A stretch of DNA of 64,000 nucleotides from Homarus americanus (taxonomy: Eukaryota > Arthropoda > Malacostraca > Decapoda > Nephropidae): contig NW_024729710.1 in assembly GCF_018991925.1 (NCBI RefSeq), positions 228,501-292,500 on the forward strand, in the 5' to 3' direction. The notes beneath the pieces were generated by a model, which worked only from the letters and a program-made list of their open reading frames with translations, ran no database searches and was not told the DNA's origin. A program made the position numbers and the translations under genes. Within the stretch, counting starts at the first letter, position 1. Every line of letters begins with the position of its first letter. Shown here piece after piece: positions 34,425 to 46,089 of this stretch.

Positions 34425-34679
34425 GTGTATAAGTGGAAGTCAGGGCTAAACAAAGAGGACATTACAAAGGTACTCAAACTATCCAACCAGGAGCGAACTC
34501 GTAACAATGGTTTTAAATTAGACAAATTTAGATTTTGGCGTGAAATAGGTAAACACTGGTTTGGAAACAGAGTAGTGGATGAATGGAACAAGTTACCAAA
34601 TATCATCATTAACTCGAATACGCTGAATAGCTTCAAACATAGGTTGGATGCTTATATGAGCAATAGGGGTTGGGTGTAA
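34425..34679 (+). pseudogene. LINE ORF2 fragment: C-terminal end
   Basis: 84 codons lead to TAA. It begins within a V-Y-K-W...N-K-E-D-I-T-K-V-L block and carries F-R-F-W-R-E-I-G-K-H-W-F-G-N-R-V-V-D-E-W-N, then L-P and L-N-S-F-K-H-R-L-D-A-Y-M. This is the conserved C-terminal signature of CR1/jockey-type reverse transcriptase polyproteins, found after the thumb region. It is well preserved, including the stop, which suggests that the internal deletion is younger than the point-mutation decay. Confidence 0.8.
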
Positions 34680-34756
34680 ACGGGACTGCCCAGTATAGGC
34701 CAATAGGCCCTCTGCAGTTTCCTCCATTCTTATGTTCTTATATTCTATTGTTCTGG

Positions 34757-34757
<1 letters not shown>

Positions 34758-34798
<41 letters not shown>
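34758..34798. repeat. GT microsatellite at the 3' edge of the LINE relic
   Basis: About 20 GT units directly follow the element's 3' tail. Confidence 0.95.
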
Positions 34799-34802
<4 letters not shown>

Positions 34803-35063
34803 GAGTAAGCTTCATCAGTGAACAAGTTTCTGTTGCTGTATGATATGGTTATGTCAGGTATCCATAAATCCCAGGTAGGTAAATGTGTTTGCTTTTGAGA
34901 TAGAAAAGCAAAGGCAAAATAAAAAAGCCATATGACGCCAATATGTGACTGTTGTTGGTCATTTTGGTCGCGTCGTTCAGGTGGCGCAGCTGTGCCACCC
35001 ATATAGTGAAGGGTAACGGCATGGCGTACTGCAGGCGTCTGGTCCTATACTCTGACAATTTAC

Positions 35064-35108
35064 CTTCAGTCCGCACAGACAGGTACAGCCGTTGTGTTGA
35101 GAGCAAGA
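35064..35108 (-). other. Candidate Cys-rich mini-exon (unconfirmed)
   Basis: On - a strong acceptor (GGTTTGATCTTTTAG) precedes 45 bases that read SCSQHNGCTCLCGLK in phase 0, and GTAAATTGTC follows as donor. The Cys spacing is reminiscent of disulfide-rich extracellular modules but is too short to assign. All three frames are nearly open, so this could be chance. Confidence 0.2.
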
Positions 35109-35746
35109 CTAAAAGATCAAACCTAACCTAACCGTAACTTAAATACGTCTAGTAATGGTAAGATAACGAAGGAGATCTTAAATGCAATAATCAGATTCAT
35201 CATAAATACAATAACTCACTGGTAAATTTATCCTGACATGAGTTTCACCTTCACGATTACTCACTTAACCAACAATTGTTTCCTCTGTAATTCTCATCCT
35301 TCCAACGCCTCTCTGAACGTATTCCAAATAAAACGGTGCTTATAAATGCGATCTAGTGTATTCATGGGCCGTATAGATTGGATTTTACTGGTGAAAGTAG
35401 TTGCAAAAAGTGTTAATATTGTGGCCATATTTAGCAACATAAGTTATAGCTGAACCATACGCCTGGCAGCCACTTCCAGCCGGGTCTTAAATATCGTACA
35501 GCGCACAATACCAGGACACAGGAAATCCGTTCTCATAATTTATATTTCAAGATTTTTCTTTTTAGAAGCGGTGATATAAGATTAAATCCTCTTGCGTCTT
35601 GAGAATAACTCGTGTGTCCAATTAAACCTGGGAATAGAATTGACGGAGAACTAACTACAACCAACGAGGTTTTGTAATTTTTTTTTTCACCTCATCGAAA
35701 AGATTCAGAAAATACATTACGCCAGGGACTGTAATTTTGATTATTA

Positions 35747-35750
<4 letters not shown>

Positions 35751-35794
<44 letters not shown>
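35751..35794. repeat. GT microsatellite
   Basis: A GT array of about 22 units. Confidence 0.95.
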
Positions 35795-35796
<2 letters not shown>

Positions 35797-35924
35797 CTAA
35801 GTCAGACAAAACTAATATTAAACAGAAATATAACTTACAACTGGTAACCAAATCGCCTTAATAATCACAAAAAATAAGTGGATGATACAACTGTTTGGGA
35901 GTAGAGAGAGTAGCGGACCTGATC

Positions 35925-36240
35925 ACCGGAAGAGGAGTTAACGAGCCGTGGGAGTGGGAGAGGAGCGTAGGATGAACCCTCTTGGAAAAACTCGATTGGG
36001 TGTGAGAAAGAAGGTGAGGCAACTATGAGGTGAGTGGGAGGGAGGTGAGAGGGTAGTGAGTGGGATGGAGTGGTGGTGAGAGAGAAGTGTGTGGGATTAT
36101 GTATGGTGATTGGGAGAGAGTAGTGGTGAAATATAGAGGCAAGGAATATGTTGTTGTGTATGGTGAGTGGGAAGGAGTGGTGAGCAGATGAGTGGGACGG
36201 AGTGGTGAGTGGAAGAAAGTGATAGTTGTGGTAGATGGTT
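35925..36240. repeat. Degenerate GTGAGTGGGA repeat
   Basis: G-rich on +, with loosely repeated GTGAGTGGGAGGGA and GGAGTGGTGAG. The 135-codon His/Ser/Pro frame on - is derived from it. Confidence 0.75.
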
Positions 36241-36693
36241 AATGAAATATAACACAACAGCAATATATACACATACCTCTCATATAATATTTACAAAATC
36301 AACCTGATATTTTTCGAGGCCATTTTTATAACACTAATGGCTGACAAATCTGTGTATATCGTTCATGACAAAAAATAAATAAAATAAACAGTTTGCAATC
36401 AAGTAAATGAAAAAACAGAAGTTGTGGTTTATGGTAATAATTCTCATCTTGAAATTGACAAATAAGTTGAAGGAAAAATGAGATTGTAATCAACTAAATA
36501 AAAGAGATTATCAATTATTCGCTGGAAATTTAATGGAAACGATATTTTTTAGTCACGAGAGTAAACTGACAAATGCCGGGGATAGTTTTTTTGTTCTGAT
36601 ATTTGTGTTAGAGGAGACTTGTGTATGTGTCTTTGTTTGCTGTTGTTTGTTTTTATGTTTTGTATTTCTTGTTCTTAATTTTCTTGTTCGTAA

Positions 36694-36751
36694 TCTTATT
36701 CTTATTCTTCTTCTCCTCCTCCTCCTCTTCTTTTCCTTCCTCCTCCTCCTC
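36694..36751. repeat. TTC/TCC pyrimidine tract
   Basis: Imperfect TCC and TTC triplets end in CCTCAG. Confidence 0.85.
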
Positions 36752-36857
36752 AGTTCACTTGAGTAGACATATTAGTATTCACTCTAGTGTGGTGAATCAC
36801 TCGGGCAAGACAATATTCACTACGACATATATTTACACTAACACACATCTGTTGGGT

Positions 36858-36986
<129 letters not shown>

Positions 36987-37173
36987 AGAACTGATAATAG
37001 ACACAAGAATACAGTTATAATGTGTGGATAATTATACCCACATAAATAAGTACACACCCCCCCTCACACTGATACCCACTCATACAAATAGAATAAGTCA
37101 AAAATCCAACCAATCCATCCACACATCCACACGTACATGGACATACTCTTCCCACACCGCCACTCACTAGTAA

Positions 37174-37295
37174 AACACACACACACACACACACACAATA
37201 TCCACTTGCTGTTCAGTCGGGTCTTTGGTTCCACATATTACAACCAGTGAACGTGATGACAATGTAAACATGAGAGCTGTACCTGTTGATGGAAA

Positions 37296-37339
<44 letters not shown>
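37174..37339. repeat. CA and TC microsatellites
   Basis: CA (37174-37198) and about 19 TC units (37301-37339), separated by unique DNA. Confidence 0.95.
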
Positions 37340-37342
<3 letters not shown>

Positions 37343-37775
37343 CCACATATCACTTTTTTCCCCTCCTTCTATCTCTTCTATAACTATTTACGACCTTGTT
37401 TCTGCATCTCCTTCTTTTGGGTCTGAGTACTTTTTTGTTTGAACAATCTGCTAAAGATAAAATCCCGTCCTCAAACATCTATATAACTTGTGTAGGTTTT
37501 CAGTCTATGGCAAAGGACGACTCATGTATTGGTTTCGTCGTTAAATAGTCGTCACACCTTTACCTGTGATTCCCTATACTCAGGTGATATGGCACGACCA
37601 GAATAAAACTCCAGGTTAATCACTTTTTGAAATTTTATATATCAATGAGATCTTTCGGTAAGGGTCACTGTGCTCACCGGGAGAAAGAGAACGTGTAATT
37701 GGGCGTAAAAATCTTCCCCACTGCACTGATGTATTCTTTGAAATGAAGTATGAACAGACAGACACGAGGTGAGGT

Positions 37776-37778
<3 letters not shown>

Positions 37779-37834
<56 letters not shown>
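37779..37834. repeat. GT microsatellite
   Basis: A GT array of about 28 units. Confidence 0.95.
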
Positions 37835-37836
<2 letters not shown>

Positions 37837-40005
37837 TAGAATCCCAACCTCCCCCCAATAAAACATGACACATCAGTATTCCCTTAAAAAAGGTCAAAAA
37901 GGTCAACATTAACGAACGAGGTCAGATCCAAAACTCAAATACACAAGTTTTAGAATTACGCGGCCATATGTTTACCGCCTGCAAAGCTCTCTTGCATAAA
38001 TTTTCCCTCCCACAAACTGCATTGTTAGACTCCGGCCTCATCTATTTGCATTGCTGCTCACCAAAGTCAAGCACTGAATGTTTCAAACGTTTGACGCTTT
38101 TTTCACTTCTAATTTTTTTTTTCTTTTTTTTTTCTCTTTTTTTAAGTCTAAAACATTTCCGGAAAATCTACCAACAATTCTTAGTCACATGTCCTGTACA
38201 GTCTGGGGGATACAACGGTAAAATCCTGGGTTTTTTTTGGTGGACTGCTATTTTGTAGGTAATTTTAACTCGTATAGTAGGACAGAGTTTACTTTTTATA
38301 ACCGTAGATAAATATATTAAGTCATTATAGTAATTACCCACCACCATGATAGTGTTATATTTAAGTTGCTTTTATGAGCCAAAACAACCAGTTATAACAC
38401 TTAGTCACAATATACAACAACCACAATAATAACAGCTATAGAAGTCATGGCTAGAAACACTACAAATAAATGTTCAACAACTACAGCTGCTATAATTACA
38501 ACAACAAATACATTCACAACAAGTATAATAATTAAACCGGTCATTATAACATCATACATACATACATACATACATACACACACACCTCACCAGTCATGAC
38601 GCATTATGAGCCTTGTTATACAGTAAATATCCCTTCGTGTTGACACTTGGATCAGACTGACGTTTGGCAAGGCTCATTATCATATTAATTAGGTAATTAG
38701 CTTAATGATCCCTGAGACCTCCTGTCTGGTAAACCTTGGTATTATAATGGCTCGAGCAAGTGGAGTAGTCTCATTGAGGAACAACTCGATCTCTGGGCTG
38801 GAGTGAATCGTCTTCCTCCTCCAATATATTAACCATTCACTCGCATTATAAACTAGATTGAGATGTTGATTTGATTATAGGGTCTTGTATCCTCATGTAC
38901 CACGACCATATAGTGATGGTAAGTTCTCCTGTATAAATTTAGTAACATATTTATAAAGTTAGGTCTTTTTTGAGGGTGTGAAAACCTACGATACTACCAT
39001 ATTTGTTGTAGGTTTCCGTAAAGTTCAGTACCGATGTTGTTAACTACGATTACTTCTACGGTTGTATTACCACTACAGCAACAATAATCAACAATCTTAA
39101 TAACTAATATATTTTCTCTCATCTACAACAATATAAACTGCATCCACAACAACAACAAACACAACATTTTAAAAACAAACTCGAAACCTAATTTAATCTC
39201 ATCTACAACCATAACCACGACACCAAAAACACAATTAACAACCACAACTACAGTACAACAACCAATATAACTCAAAAATAACAACAAATTCTCACTTTAA
39301 CCTAAATCCACTTATTACAATTCTACAACCAAAGCAGAAAACAAACACGATGAAAAAACAACAACACAGGGAATAGTTTCACGTAATTTCAACTTTGGCT
39401 TAAAAAAAAAAATCCACCTTGTTTTATATTATAGAAGGGTAGTATAATTGGGAGTAAACACCAGAAATATTATATTAAAATACCTGCCACTGTTATAGAA
39501 TATTATTAGCTTCATTAGTTATGTAAATATTATAATCCTCTCGTTAAAACACAATTCAGTTTGGTGTTTTTTTTTTTTTTAGATTTGGGCTGTGATGAAT
39601 TTTGTTTCATGTCCTTATATATGTTTTATCATCTTGTTATTATTATGTTTTTATCTGATTATTAGTTTATCTTTTTATTAGTTTATCTGTTTATTAGTTT
39701 AGCCGCTTTATCATAACCTGTTATTCAATGAAATGGAAACACCGTGAGTACAATAAATTAATCTTTTACGTATGATATCTTAACTCTTTGATTTTGATGG
39801 CTAATTACCCTGAGTACGATGATATTGTACTCTGGAGGTTAAATCACTGTACTCACTGGGTTTATTAACTGTTGCAAAGGAATTTTTTGTATTTTTTTCT
39901 TACTCTTCGTTAATTTATTGATGAATGTTATAATATTTGACTAATTCCTTGTTTAAAGTCACGCGATGATAGGAAAGTCACATGTGGTTATCGGAGTTCC
40001 TGTGT
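37835..40005. other. Unique AT-rich DNA, no gene seen
   Basis: About 2.1 kb of mostly unique AT-rich sequence. It includes a CATA/CA repeat (38552-38585) and an ACAAC-rich stretch (39060-39300) that is low complexity. A donor-like GTAAGT at 38918 follows a short open block but has no other support. Confidence 0.5.
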
Positions 40006-40008
40006 TAT

Positions 40009-40190
40009 CATGATATAAGACACGATATAAGTCACGCCAGGTCATGATAGGTCACGACAGGTCACCATATAGATCACCATATAGGTCCTGACAGGTCACG
40101 GCAGGGTACGATATAAATCACGACAGGTTACGATATAGATCACGACAGGTCACGATATAGATCACGACAGGTCACGACAGGTCACCTACA
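40009..40190. repeat. 22-bp minisatellite CACGACAGGTCACGATATAG
   Basis: Eight or so imperfect copies with substitutions and length changes. Many copies keep the CpG in TCACGA. Copies contain AGGTCA half-sites. Confidence 0.85.
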
Positions 40191-40736
40191 AAAGATAAAC
40201 TACTGGAACGAGGTTGTTAAGCTGTTTCCTCGCTGTGGTCACCAGATTACCTCACATAAATATTCCCGTTTTGTTAGTAGTAATCTCTCGTGCTAAGTTA
40301 ATTAAATTGTCGTCTTATATGTAGCTCGGTCACTTCTGTCCGGAATCATTACCAAAACGAGCTTGTATATCTGTAATTTGCATATCTGCCTCACAAAACT
40401 AATTACTTTTCTGGTCTCCTGGTAAATAATTATCCCATTAGTTTAGCAAATGTCATCCTGTGCAAGGTTTAGTATCAGGTGTAATGCTATGATGAAGATT
40501 TTATGGGATTGAGATATTTAATTTATTTTACTTTTCACTTTATAAATTATTTAACACTGAGGTACAGAAGTCACATGAACATAACGCTTGCCTCTTCACT
40601 TATGTTCTTTACAATGTTTACTGAAGTTTGGTTTCGTATATTGTAAAGGAAGGAGTTTTTTTTAGCATAGTTTCTCAAAATATCTGTACAGCTCAGACAA
40701 AATGAGGAATGTTGAAAGGATGGACACGGCAGAAGG

Positions 40737-40738
<2 letters not shown>

Positions 40739-40788
<50 letters not shown>
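40739..40788. repeat. GA microsatellite
   Basis: A GA array of about 25 units. Confidence 0.95.
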
Positions 40789-40789
<1 letters not shown>

Positions 40790-41574
40790 CTGACCATAGT
40801 ACCAGCAGTATTAAAAAGATGTGAACGTCGACTCACGGTACAAGAGTAAGGAACAAATTGGTAGGAAAAGTAATGACTCGCTTGAGGGGGGGAAATACTT
40901 GGCCGGGAATAGGATGACCAGAATTAGAAAGACAGAATCATGGACTTGTATAAATATTAACTCGTGAGCAGAGAACTGACCATAGTCTGCTCACGTAGTA
41001 TAAATATAATAAAATAATGAAGTTAATTTGAAGGTGGGAATAAGGAGTCAAGATCAAGGAGGAGAGAGGTGATGGATGCTTTAGAAGTGAGGATGATGGA
41101 TAACCAGGTAAGCAGCAGGAGGAGTGTGTGTGTATACTGTATGTTTGGTGAGTTTAATGTCCAGTGATATATGGTGAAGGATGTGATGTTCCTTGGTGAT
41201 GTTACAGCGTGTGGCGAGGGAACAGAAAACTAGTTGCGGGATCTTGATGTGGAAGAAAATTATCACATCGGAATACATTTTTTACATTAGTATGAATGAC
41301 AGAGAATGAAGGGAAAATGTATGTACTGTATATGTTTGAGTATAAATCCATTATATATGAAAAATATATATGCTTTCGAAATACTCTAGCATGTATTCTT
41401 ATTCGAGTTGCGTGAAAAAAAAGTATTCTGAATTTCCTAAAAGTCATTCACGGTTCAATAGCTTTTGTCACTACGCTCAGCATGATTCGTGGTTCACAAT
41501 AGTCCTGCAAATTTTGGTTCAATAGATAGAATCGAAGTTGAGTTACCACTTGTAAAAAAAAAATAATATATGGA
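40789..41574. other. Unique DNA, weak coding-like block near 41060-41107
   Basis: The + strand reads R-R-E-V-M-D-A-L-E-V-R-M-M-D-N-Q and ends at CCAG|GTAAGC (donor-like, 41108). There is no convincing acceptor upstream and no family match. Confidence 0.25.
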
Positions 41575-41575
41575 A

Positions 41576-41763
41576 AGGTATCGCGAAGTTATAAAAGGTA
41601 TCGCGAAGTTATAAAAGGTATCGCGAAGTTATGAAAGGTATCGCGAAGTTATGAAAGGTATCGCGAAGTTATAAAAGGTATCGCGAAGTTATGAAAGGTA
41701 TCGCGAAGTTATGAAAGGTATCGCGAAATTATAAAAGGTATCGCGAAGTTATAAAAGGTATCG
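41576..41763. repeat. 20-bp minisatellite with TCGCGA, 9-10 copies
   Basis: The unit is AAGGTATCGCGAAGTTATAA, with an A/G dimorphism (ATAAAA or ATGAAA) and one AAATT variant. Length is invariant. Every full copy keeps both CpGs of TCGCGA, so the array looks young. Confidence 0.95.
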
Positions 41764-41952
41764 TAATAATAGTTACGAGACAATACACGCGGGAAGAACA
41801 GAGACGGTCGTTAGCTGCGATACCCAAGAATATTGTTAATTATTTTGGCTCGAGGCTGCAATACGACCAGTGGTGATGTCTATCGTAAACATTTTTTTTT
41901 CTTGTCCCAATGTCTTGTCATAAACAAAATTGTCTGTCTTTTATGTCTTTCG

Positions 41953-41954
<2 letters not shown>

Positions 41955-42028
<74 letters not shown>
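41955..42028. repeat. GT microsatellite
   Basis: About 37 uninterrupted GT units. Confidence 0.95.
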
Positions 42029-42029
<1 letters not shown>

Positions 42030-42829
42030 ACTTACATCAACGTAAATAAAGGACAGATTTGGCTTCCTGAATATTTGATGATATTTGGATGGTGTTGCAC
42101 TTACTTCATTAACCGCTGAGAGTTTTGAGTTATTGAAGCACTATGAAAATATGCATTAGTAACAATTACTTTATCATTTATATATACAATGGTTAAGGTT
42201 GTTGTGTTGTGTGGGGCTAAAGTATAGTGAACGGTTAAAGACCCTAGATGCTGAAGTACATTGATACATTAAACACCATTAATAATGACTTGGTTGACGA
42301 CAGGTTTAGTGAAGTTGTTAATGACGAGGTTCAAGAGAATGGTCGCGGGAAGCCCCCTTGGAGGATGCCATTCTCAAAGGTTGACGTAATTTAACCCTGA
42401 CTTGACACTACCTGAAGTAGTCGTCAAAACAAGCTGATGGTAAAACCTTTTAATTGCTGGAACAGACAATGTCAGGCTAGGAGGCATATTCCAGGTCAAA
42501 GGCGCGTCTCTTATTAATATTATGGAAGGTGGTGATATTTTCAGCAACGTAAAAACTCGGGTTATAAGCACTTCACCGTTTACACTGTCCACAGTGCTTC
42601 ACACAGAGCCCCGCTGAGTGGGTCGTAACCTGACAAAGACTCGTTTAAAGTTATCTTGGCATCTCTTAAAGCCGGAAATAAAAAATTACTTGATATAAGA
42701 AAACGATGTAAACGTATATACGCAGAACGCTCACACACACGCCTGGTTATGTACACAGACACAAATATATTCACAGACCATTACTCCCGGGGCGGGGATG
42801 AGAGACAGTTACCCATCTGCTGCACACTG

Positions 42830-42843
42830 CCACAAGAGGGAGC
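42830..42843 (+). promoter_or_regulatory. CTCF-like motif
   Basis: CCACAAGAGGGAGC fits the CTCF core with A in place of pyrimidine at one position. Its orientation is opposite to the sites at 15.0 and 23.8 kb. Confidence 0.35.
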
Positions 42844-42924
42844 CACAAGAAGTTCCACCAGAACAAATTTGCATGCAGGGAGAGGCACACTGCACATCAT
42901 ATAAGGAAAACGTCCTCCGCACTC

Positions 42925-42979
42925 AATTGCATCTGTCCAAACTTAATATTATGTTGCAGGAGAGCATGCAGATGCAATT
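42925..42979. repeat. 11-bp perfect inverted repeat
   Basis: AATTGCATCTG (42925-42935) is matched by CAGATGCAATT (42969-42979) across a 33-base loop. Confidence 0.6.
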
Positions 42980-43185
42980 TCCCAGCATTTATTGAATTCT
43001 ATCACCAGTCTCCTTTAAGGGAAAAAACTGTTCTGCTCAGCCTGCGTTCACCCGGAAAATAACACGGCACTTTTTGTGTGATGATTGGAGCTGAAATAAT
43101 GATAGATATTAACATTGTACCACTGAAAGTATTGTATTATTTTTTATGTTATTAATGTTCATGAAATCAACATAATTACTTTTAG

Positions 43186-43485
43186 AGGAGGTGGGGGGAG
43201 GGGCAGGTGCCACTGTCCGCCTTAAACCAAAAGATCTGGGTAAACTTGAACAGTACATAGACGAGAGTGTGAAGCAGTATCTCATGGGGGTTATGTACGG
43301 AAAAAACATCTCTTCTTATTGCCTGCGGGAAGCAATACAAACAACTCTCACAACGACGCGGAAAAAAAGTGAATCAAGCTATTTGGAAGTTTGGGGGAAG
43401 ATGGTTGGGTATACGCAGATAAGGTCCGGTGAAAGGAGTCAATTTGTGTCGAGTGAGAGAAGTAATACTGTTTACACTCGGGCAG
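43186..43485 (+). CDS. Candidate 300-bp exon (unconfirmed)
   Basis: An acceptor-like CTTTTAG ends at 43185 and GGGCAG|GTAAAC gives a donor at 43486. The 300 bases are open in one frame: a Gly-rich start, then V-R-L-K-P-K-D-L-G-K-L-E-Q-Y-I-D-E-S-V-K and an aromatic/basic remainder. The first half looks strongly coding (charged, amphipathic, varied codons). The frame stays open to 43640 if unspliced. No family is recognised. Confidence 0.25.
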
Positions 43486-43640
43486 GTAAACTTAATAATG
43501 TGTTCAGTGAATATTGTTGTGATGTTGTCGTATGTGATAATGTGTCTGTTCGTCTTGAAGGTTTAGGCTGTGTCGTGTCGTGTCGTGTTGTGCTTCACTG
43601 TCCTCCCACAACTCCTCCAATAATCTCTGTGGTCTATTAA

Positions 43641-44765
43641 AAAAAATTGTCACCGGAGCATAAAATTATTATACAAATATGTAAAGTAATGCCACTGATG
43701 TTCCTCATAACTGTTGTACATTCTTGCTGACGTGTCGATAATATATCTCGCCATCATCAGACCTATAACACATGAAATAATTTACAGTAGAATAAATATT
43801 GAAAAAAAAAATCTGTAATTTAGTTTATTACATAATGGATACAATTTCTTTCTTCATTCATTCTCTTGTCATTCCTTGGGCGTGATCTATGTACTGTACT
43901 AGTTTTGTTGCTCCTAGATTAACACTAACCTAGTCTTATTGCTTATTCGGTAGTTAATCGTTGTGTTTTCCCCAGGCATACAATGTACTACTCCCCAACA
44001 ACGTCCTTATTTCCGTCTCCAGAAGCATTAATTAATCCTTGAACTCGTCCACTTAACTCACTTAACCCAGCCTTAGTCACTTAGGATCATAATTCTTACA
44101 TTCACTCTTCTCACTCCTAATTCTTTCTCCATCCACTTTCTAACACGCAAGATCCCTAAACTACCTCCCAGATCTACTTCCCTCCCGGTAGACTGTGTAC
44201 CTGTCGTTCGTATGATTGATCTTTTGTACACATCAGACCTCGAGCCTTCTAAGGTTCAGTGTTTCCACAACCTTACCTGCATCGTACTAACACTCGGGTC
44301 TGAATCCAGGTCTGTTGTGTTGTTTAGTTTTGATCACCGTAATTTTTTATGACATTTATTATTATAGTATATGGGCGACTTTTGTAGGCCAAGTTTCAGT
44401 GGTTGAGTAGCCATGTTTGCTAAATTTGGGTAAAGAACAGAACAGGACCCCCCCACACCACCTGACCCACCACAACCAGCTACATGGAGAACCCTTCTAT
44501 GCCCAACTTGGCACTAAAGCTGTCCGCGGTATTATTCGTTTGATGATGGAGAAGCCTCTCAGGGCGCTACCACTGAGTTCCGCACTTGCAGAGCGACACC
44601 CCAGAAAACACAGCGGGAACTAGGGAAAGAACACATACACAGCTCTGGTGTCCCGATTACTATAAAGCACGTTGGAGCAAAGTTTGTTCTCCTTATCGCC
44701 AACTTACAAGGTGTGAATAGCTGGCAAGGCAAGGTTGGAACTCCCTGAGATAATTAACGATAGTA
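43641..44765. other. Unique DNA, no gene assigned
   Basis: Unique sequence. A 68-codon + frame (44417-44623) has mixed composition but no domain or splice context. Confidence 0.4.
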
Positions 44766-44788
44766 CACACACACACACACACACACAA
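44766..44788. repeat. CA microsatellite
   Basis: A CA array of about 11 units. Confidence 0.95.
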
Positions 44789-45162
44789 AGCCACCTCTCG
44801 CTCCATTAGAAGTCCTTTACGCCGGAGGCTTCTGTTCCCTGTTGATATTGCCGTCTGAACAACATTCCTCATAACCCAGACTCATTAGGCTGTCACAACC
44901 ACACATTTGAAAGACTCTCTCCCACTTATATTTACTCTCCCCAAAACCTCATATATCTTCCCCTCTTTGCTGCAAGTTTTCCGACAGTGTGAGATCCTGC
45001 TAGTTGAAAGTCCCTCAAACACGCCTCTCTTCCATCTCTACCTGACACGCTGTACTTAAGTCGTGGTGGTAACGATTTAGAACTGTCGATTTTTTGTGTT
45101 TTAGTTGTGGGTGAAAAACTTGCTATCTTATCTGTAAGTGCTCTTGATTATACATATTTGTT

Positions 45163-45283
45163 TTCTTTCTTTCTTCTTCATCATCTTCTTTCTTTCTCCT
45201 TCTTTCTTATTTCTTTCTCCTTCTTTCTTCCTCTTCTTCCCCTTCTTTCTTCCTCTTCTTCTCCTTCCTCCTCCTCCTCCTCC
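45163..45283. repeat. TTC/TCC polypyrimidine tract
   Basis: TTTC and CTTC units end in TCC triplets. The Ser/Phe frame over it is repeat-derived. Confidence 0.9.
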
Positions 45284-45553
45284 AAAGGACACATACCACA
45301 GAGGACGATAACCTAACTAGTTCAAAGAATAAAAATCATCTCTCGTTTTTACTCTAATTTTTAACTTCGAGGAGAGACCCTAGAGGACAACCTTAACTGG
45401 AGGACAACCCTAACGCTTAAGTGCTGGCTGAACACTACCATCTCAAGGGACACTTAACTCTCTGGTGCGTGGCGGTGGTCAAGGTCTGTTGGTCGTCCAC
45501 TGTCCACTTATTTCTTATCGCCCTTACCATCCTTTAACCACTTAAAAAGAAAG

Positions 45554-45598
<45 letters not shown>

Positions 45599-45622
45599 AC
45601 ACACACATACATACACACACAA
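45554..45622. repeat. CA microsatellite, interrupted by TA
   Basis: A CA array with three TACA interruptions toward the 3' end. Confidence 0.95.
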
Positions 45623-45853
45623 TTTTCTCCTCTATTGTTGTGAAGGTATTGTCTGGCTAAATGTATGGTGTAAGGAATTGTGTAGGGCGTGGTGTATTGT
45701 GTATAGTATTGTGGTTGTATTGTGTATGAATGTTATACGACTGTACCATACGTGTGAGTGTTAATTTACGATACAGACTTTGGTACAGTGTGAGGAAAGT
45801 AGTTATGGAAATTCATTACTTATTGGAGAGGTATTGGAAATGTGTATAGGCCC

Positions 45854-45985
45854 GAGGGGGGGGAGAGGGAGAGGAGGAAGGGAAGGAGGAAGAAGGGAAG
45901 GGAAGGAAGAGCAGGAGGGAGAAGAAGAAGAGGAGGAGGAGGAGGTGGGTGGAGTTACCTGTTGTGTGTGTGTGTGTGTGTGTGT
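45854..45985. repeat. GGA purine tract and GT microsatellite
   Basis: G/A-only sequence (45854-45946), then GT (45964-45985). Confidence 0.9.
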
Positions 45986-46089
45986 AAGTTAATTAAGAAA
46001 AGTGTACTGTACTGTGTGTCTGAGCTTCTCTATATAGTTTCATTACCTTTTCTATACATTTCCAATTCCCTTCTCCACGTTCAGTATTC

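Larger units (their letters stand above)
33970..34756 (+). mobile_element. Non-LTR retrotransposon relic lacking the RT core
   Basis: Two coding pieces of one ORF2 lie head to tail. The first (33982-34422) starts after an in-frame TGA at 33979. It carries the linker that follows the endonuclease in CR1/jockey-type LINEs, with the motifs P-D-F-R-R-A-N-F, D-P-K-W-I-N-N-Y-L-K and V-K-T-E-I-R-K-A-K-R, and it ends N-P-K-G-stop. The second (34425-34679) is the extreme C-terminus, with N-R-V-V-D-E-W-N-K-L-P and L-N-S-F-K-H-R-L-D. The several hundred residues of reverse transcriptase expected between them are absent, and the pieces are in different frames. A short 3' UTR ends in TTCTTATGTTCTTAT-like repeats at 34730-34745, typical of CR1-like tails. 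The copy is non-autonomous and probably dead. Confidence 0.85.

Noticed and set aside
35229..35330. 48-bp block on - between ATACGTTCAG and GTGAGTAATC
   Set aside because: One frame ends in TAA at the donor, another has a stop, and the remaining one shows no recognisable pattern.
38880..38917. Exon-like block ending at ATG|GTAAGTTCTCC
   Set aside because: One frame has a stop, the acceptor is mediocre and the translation shows no pattern. The same GTAAGT/AG coincidence is expected several times in 64 kb.
45105..45133. 29-bp block between TTTTAG and GTAAGT
   Set aside because: Good splice-like ends but too short to judge. It leads straight into a TTC tract.
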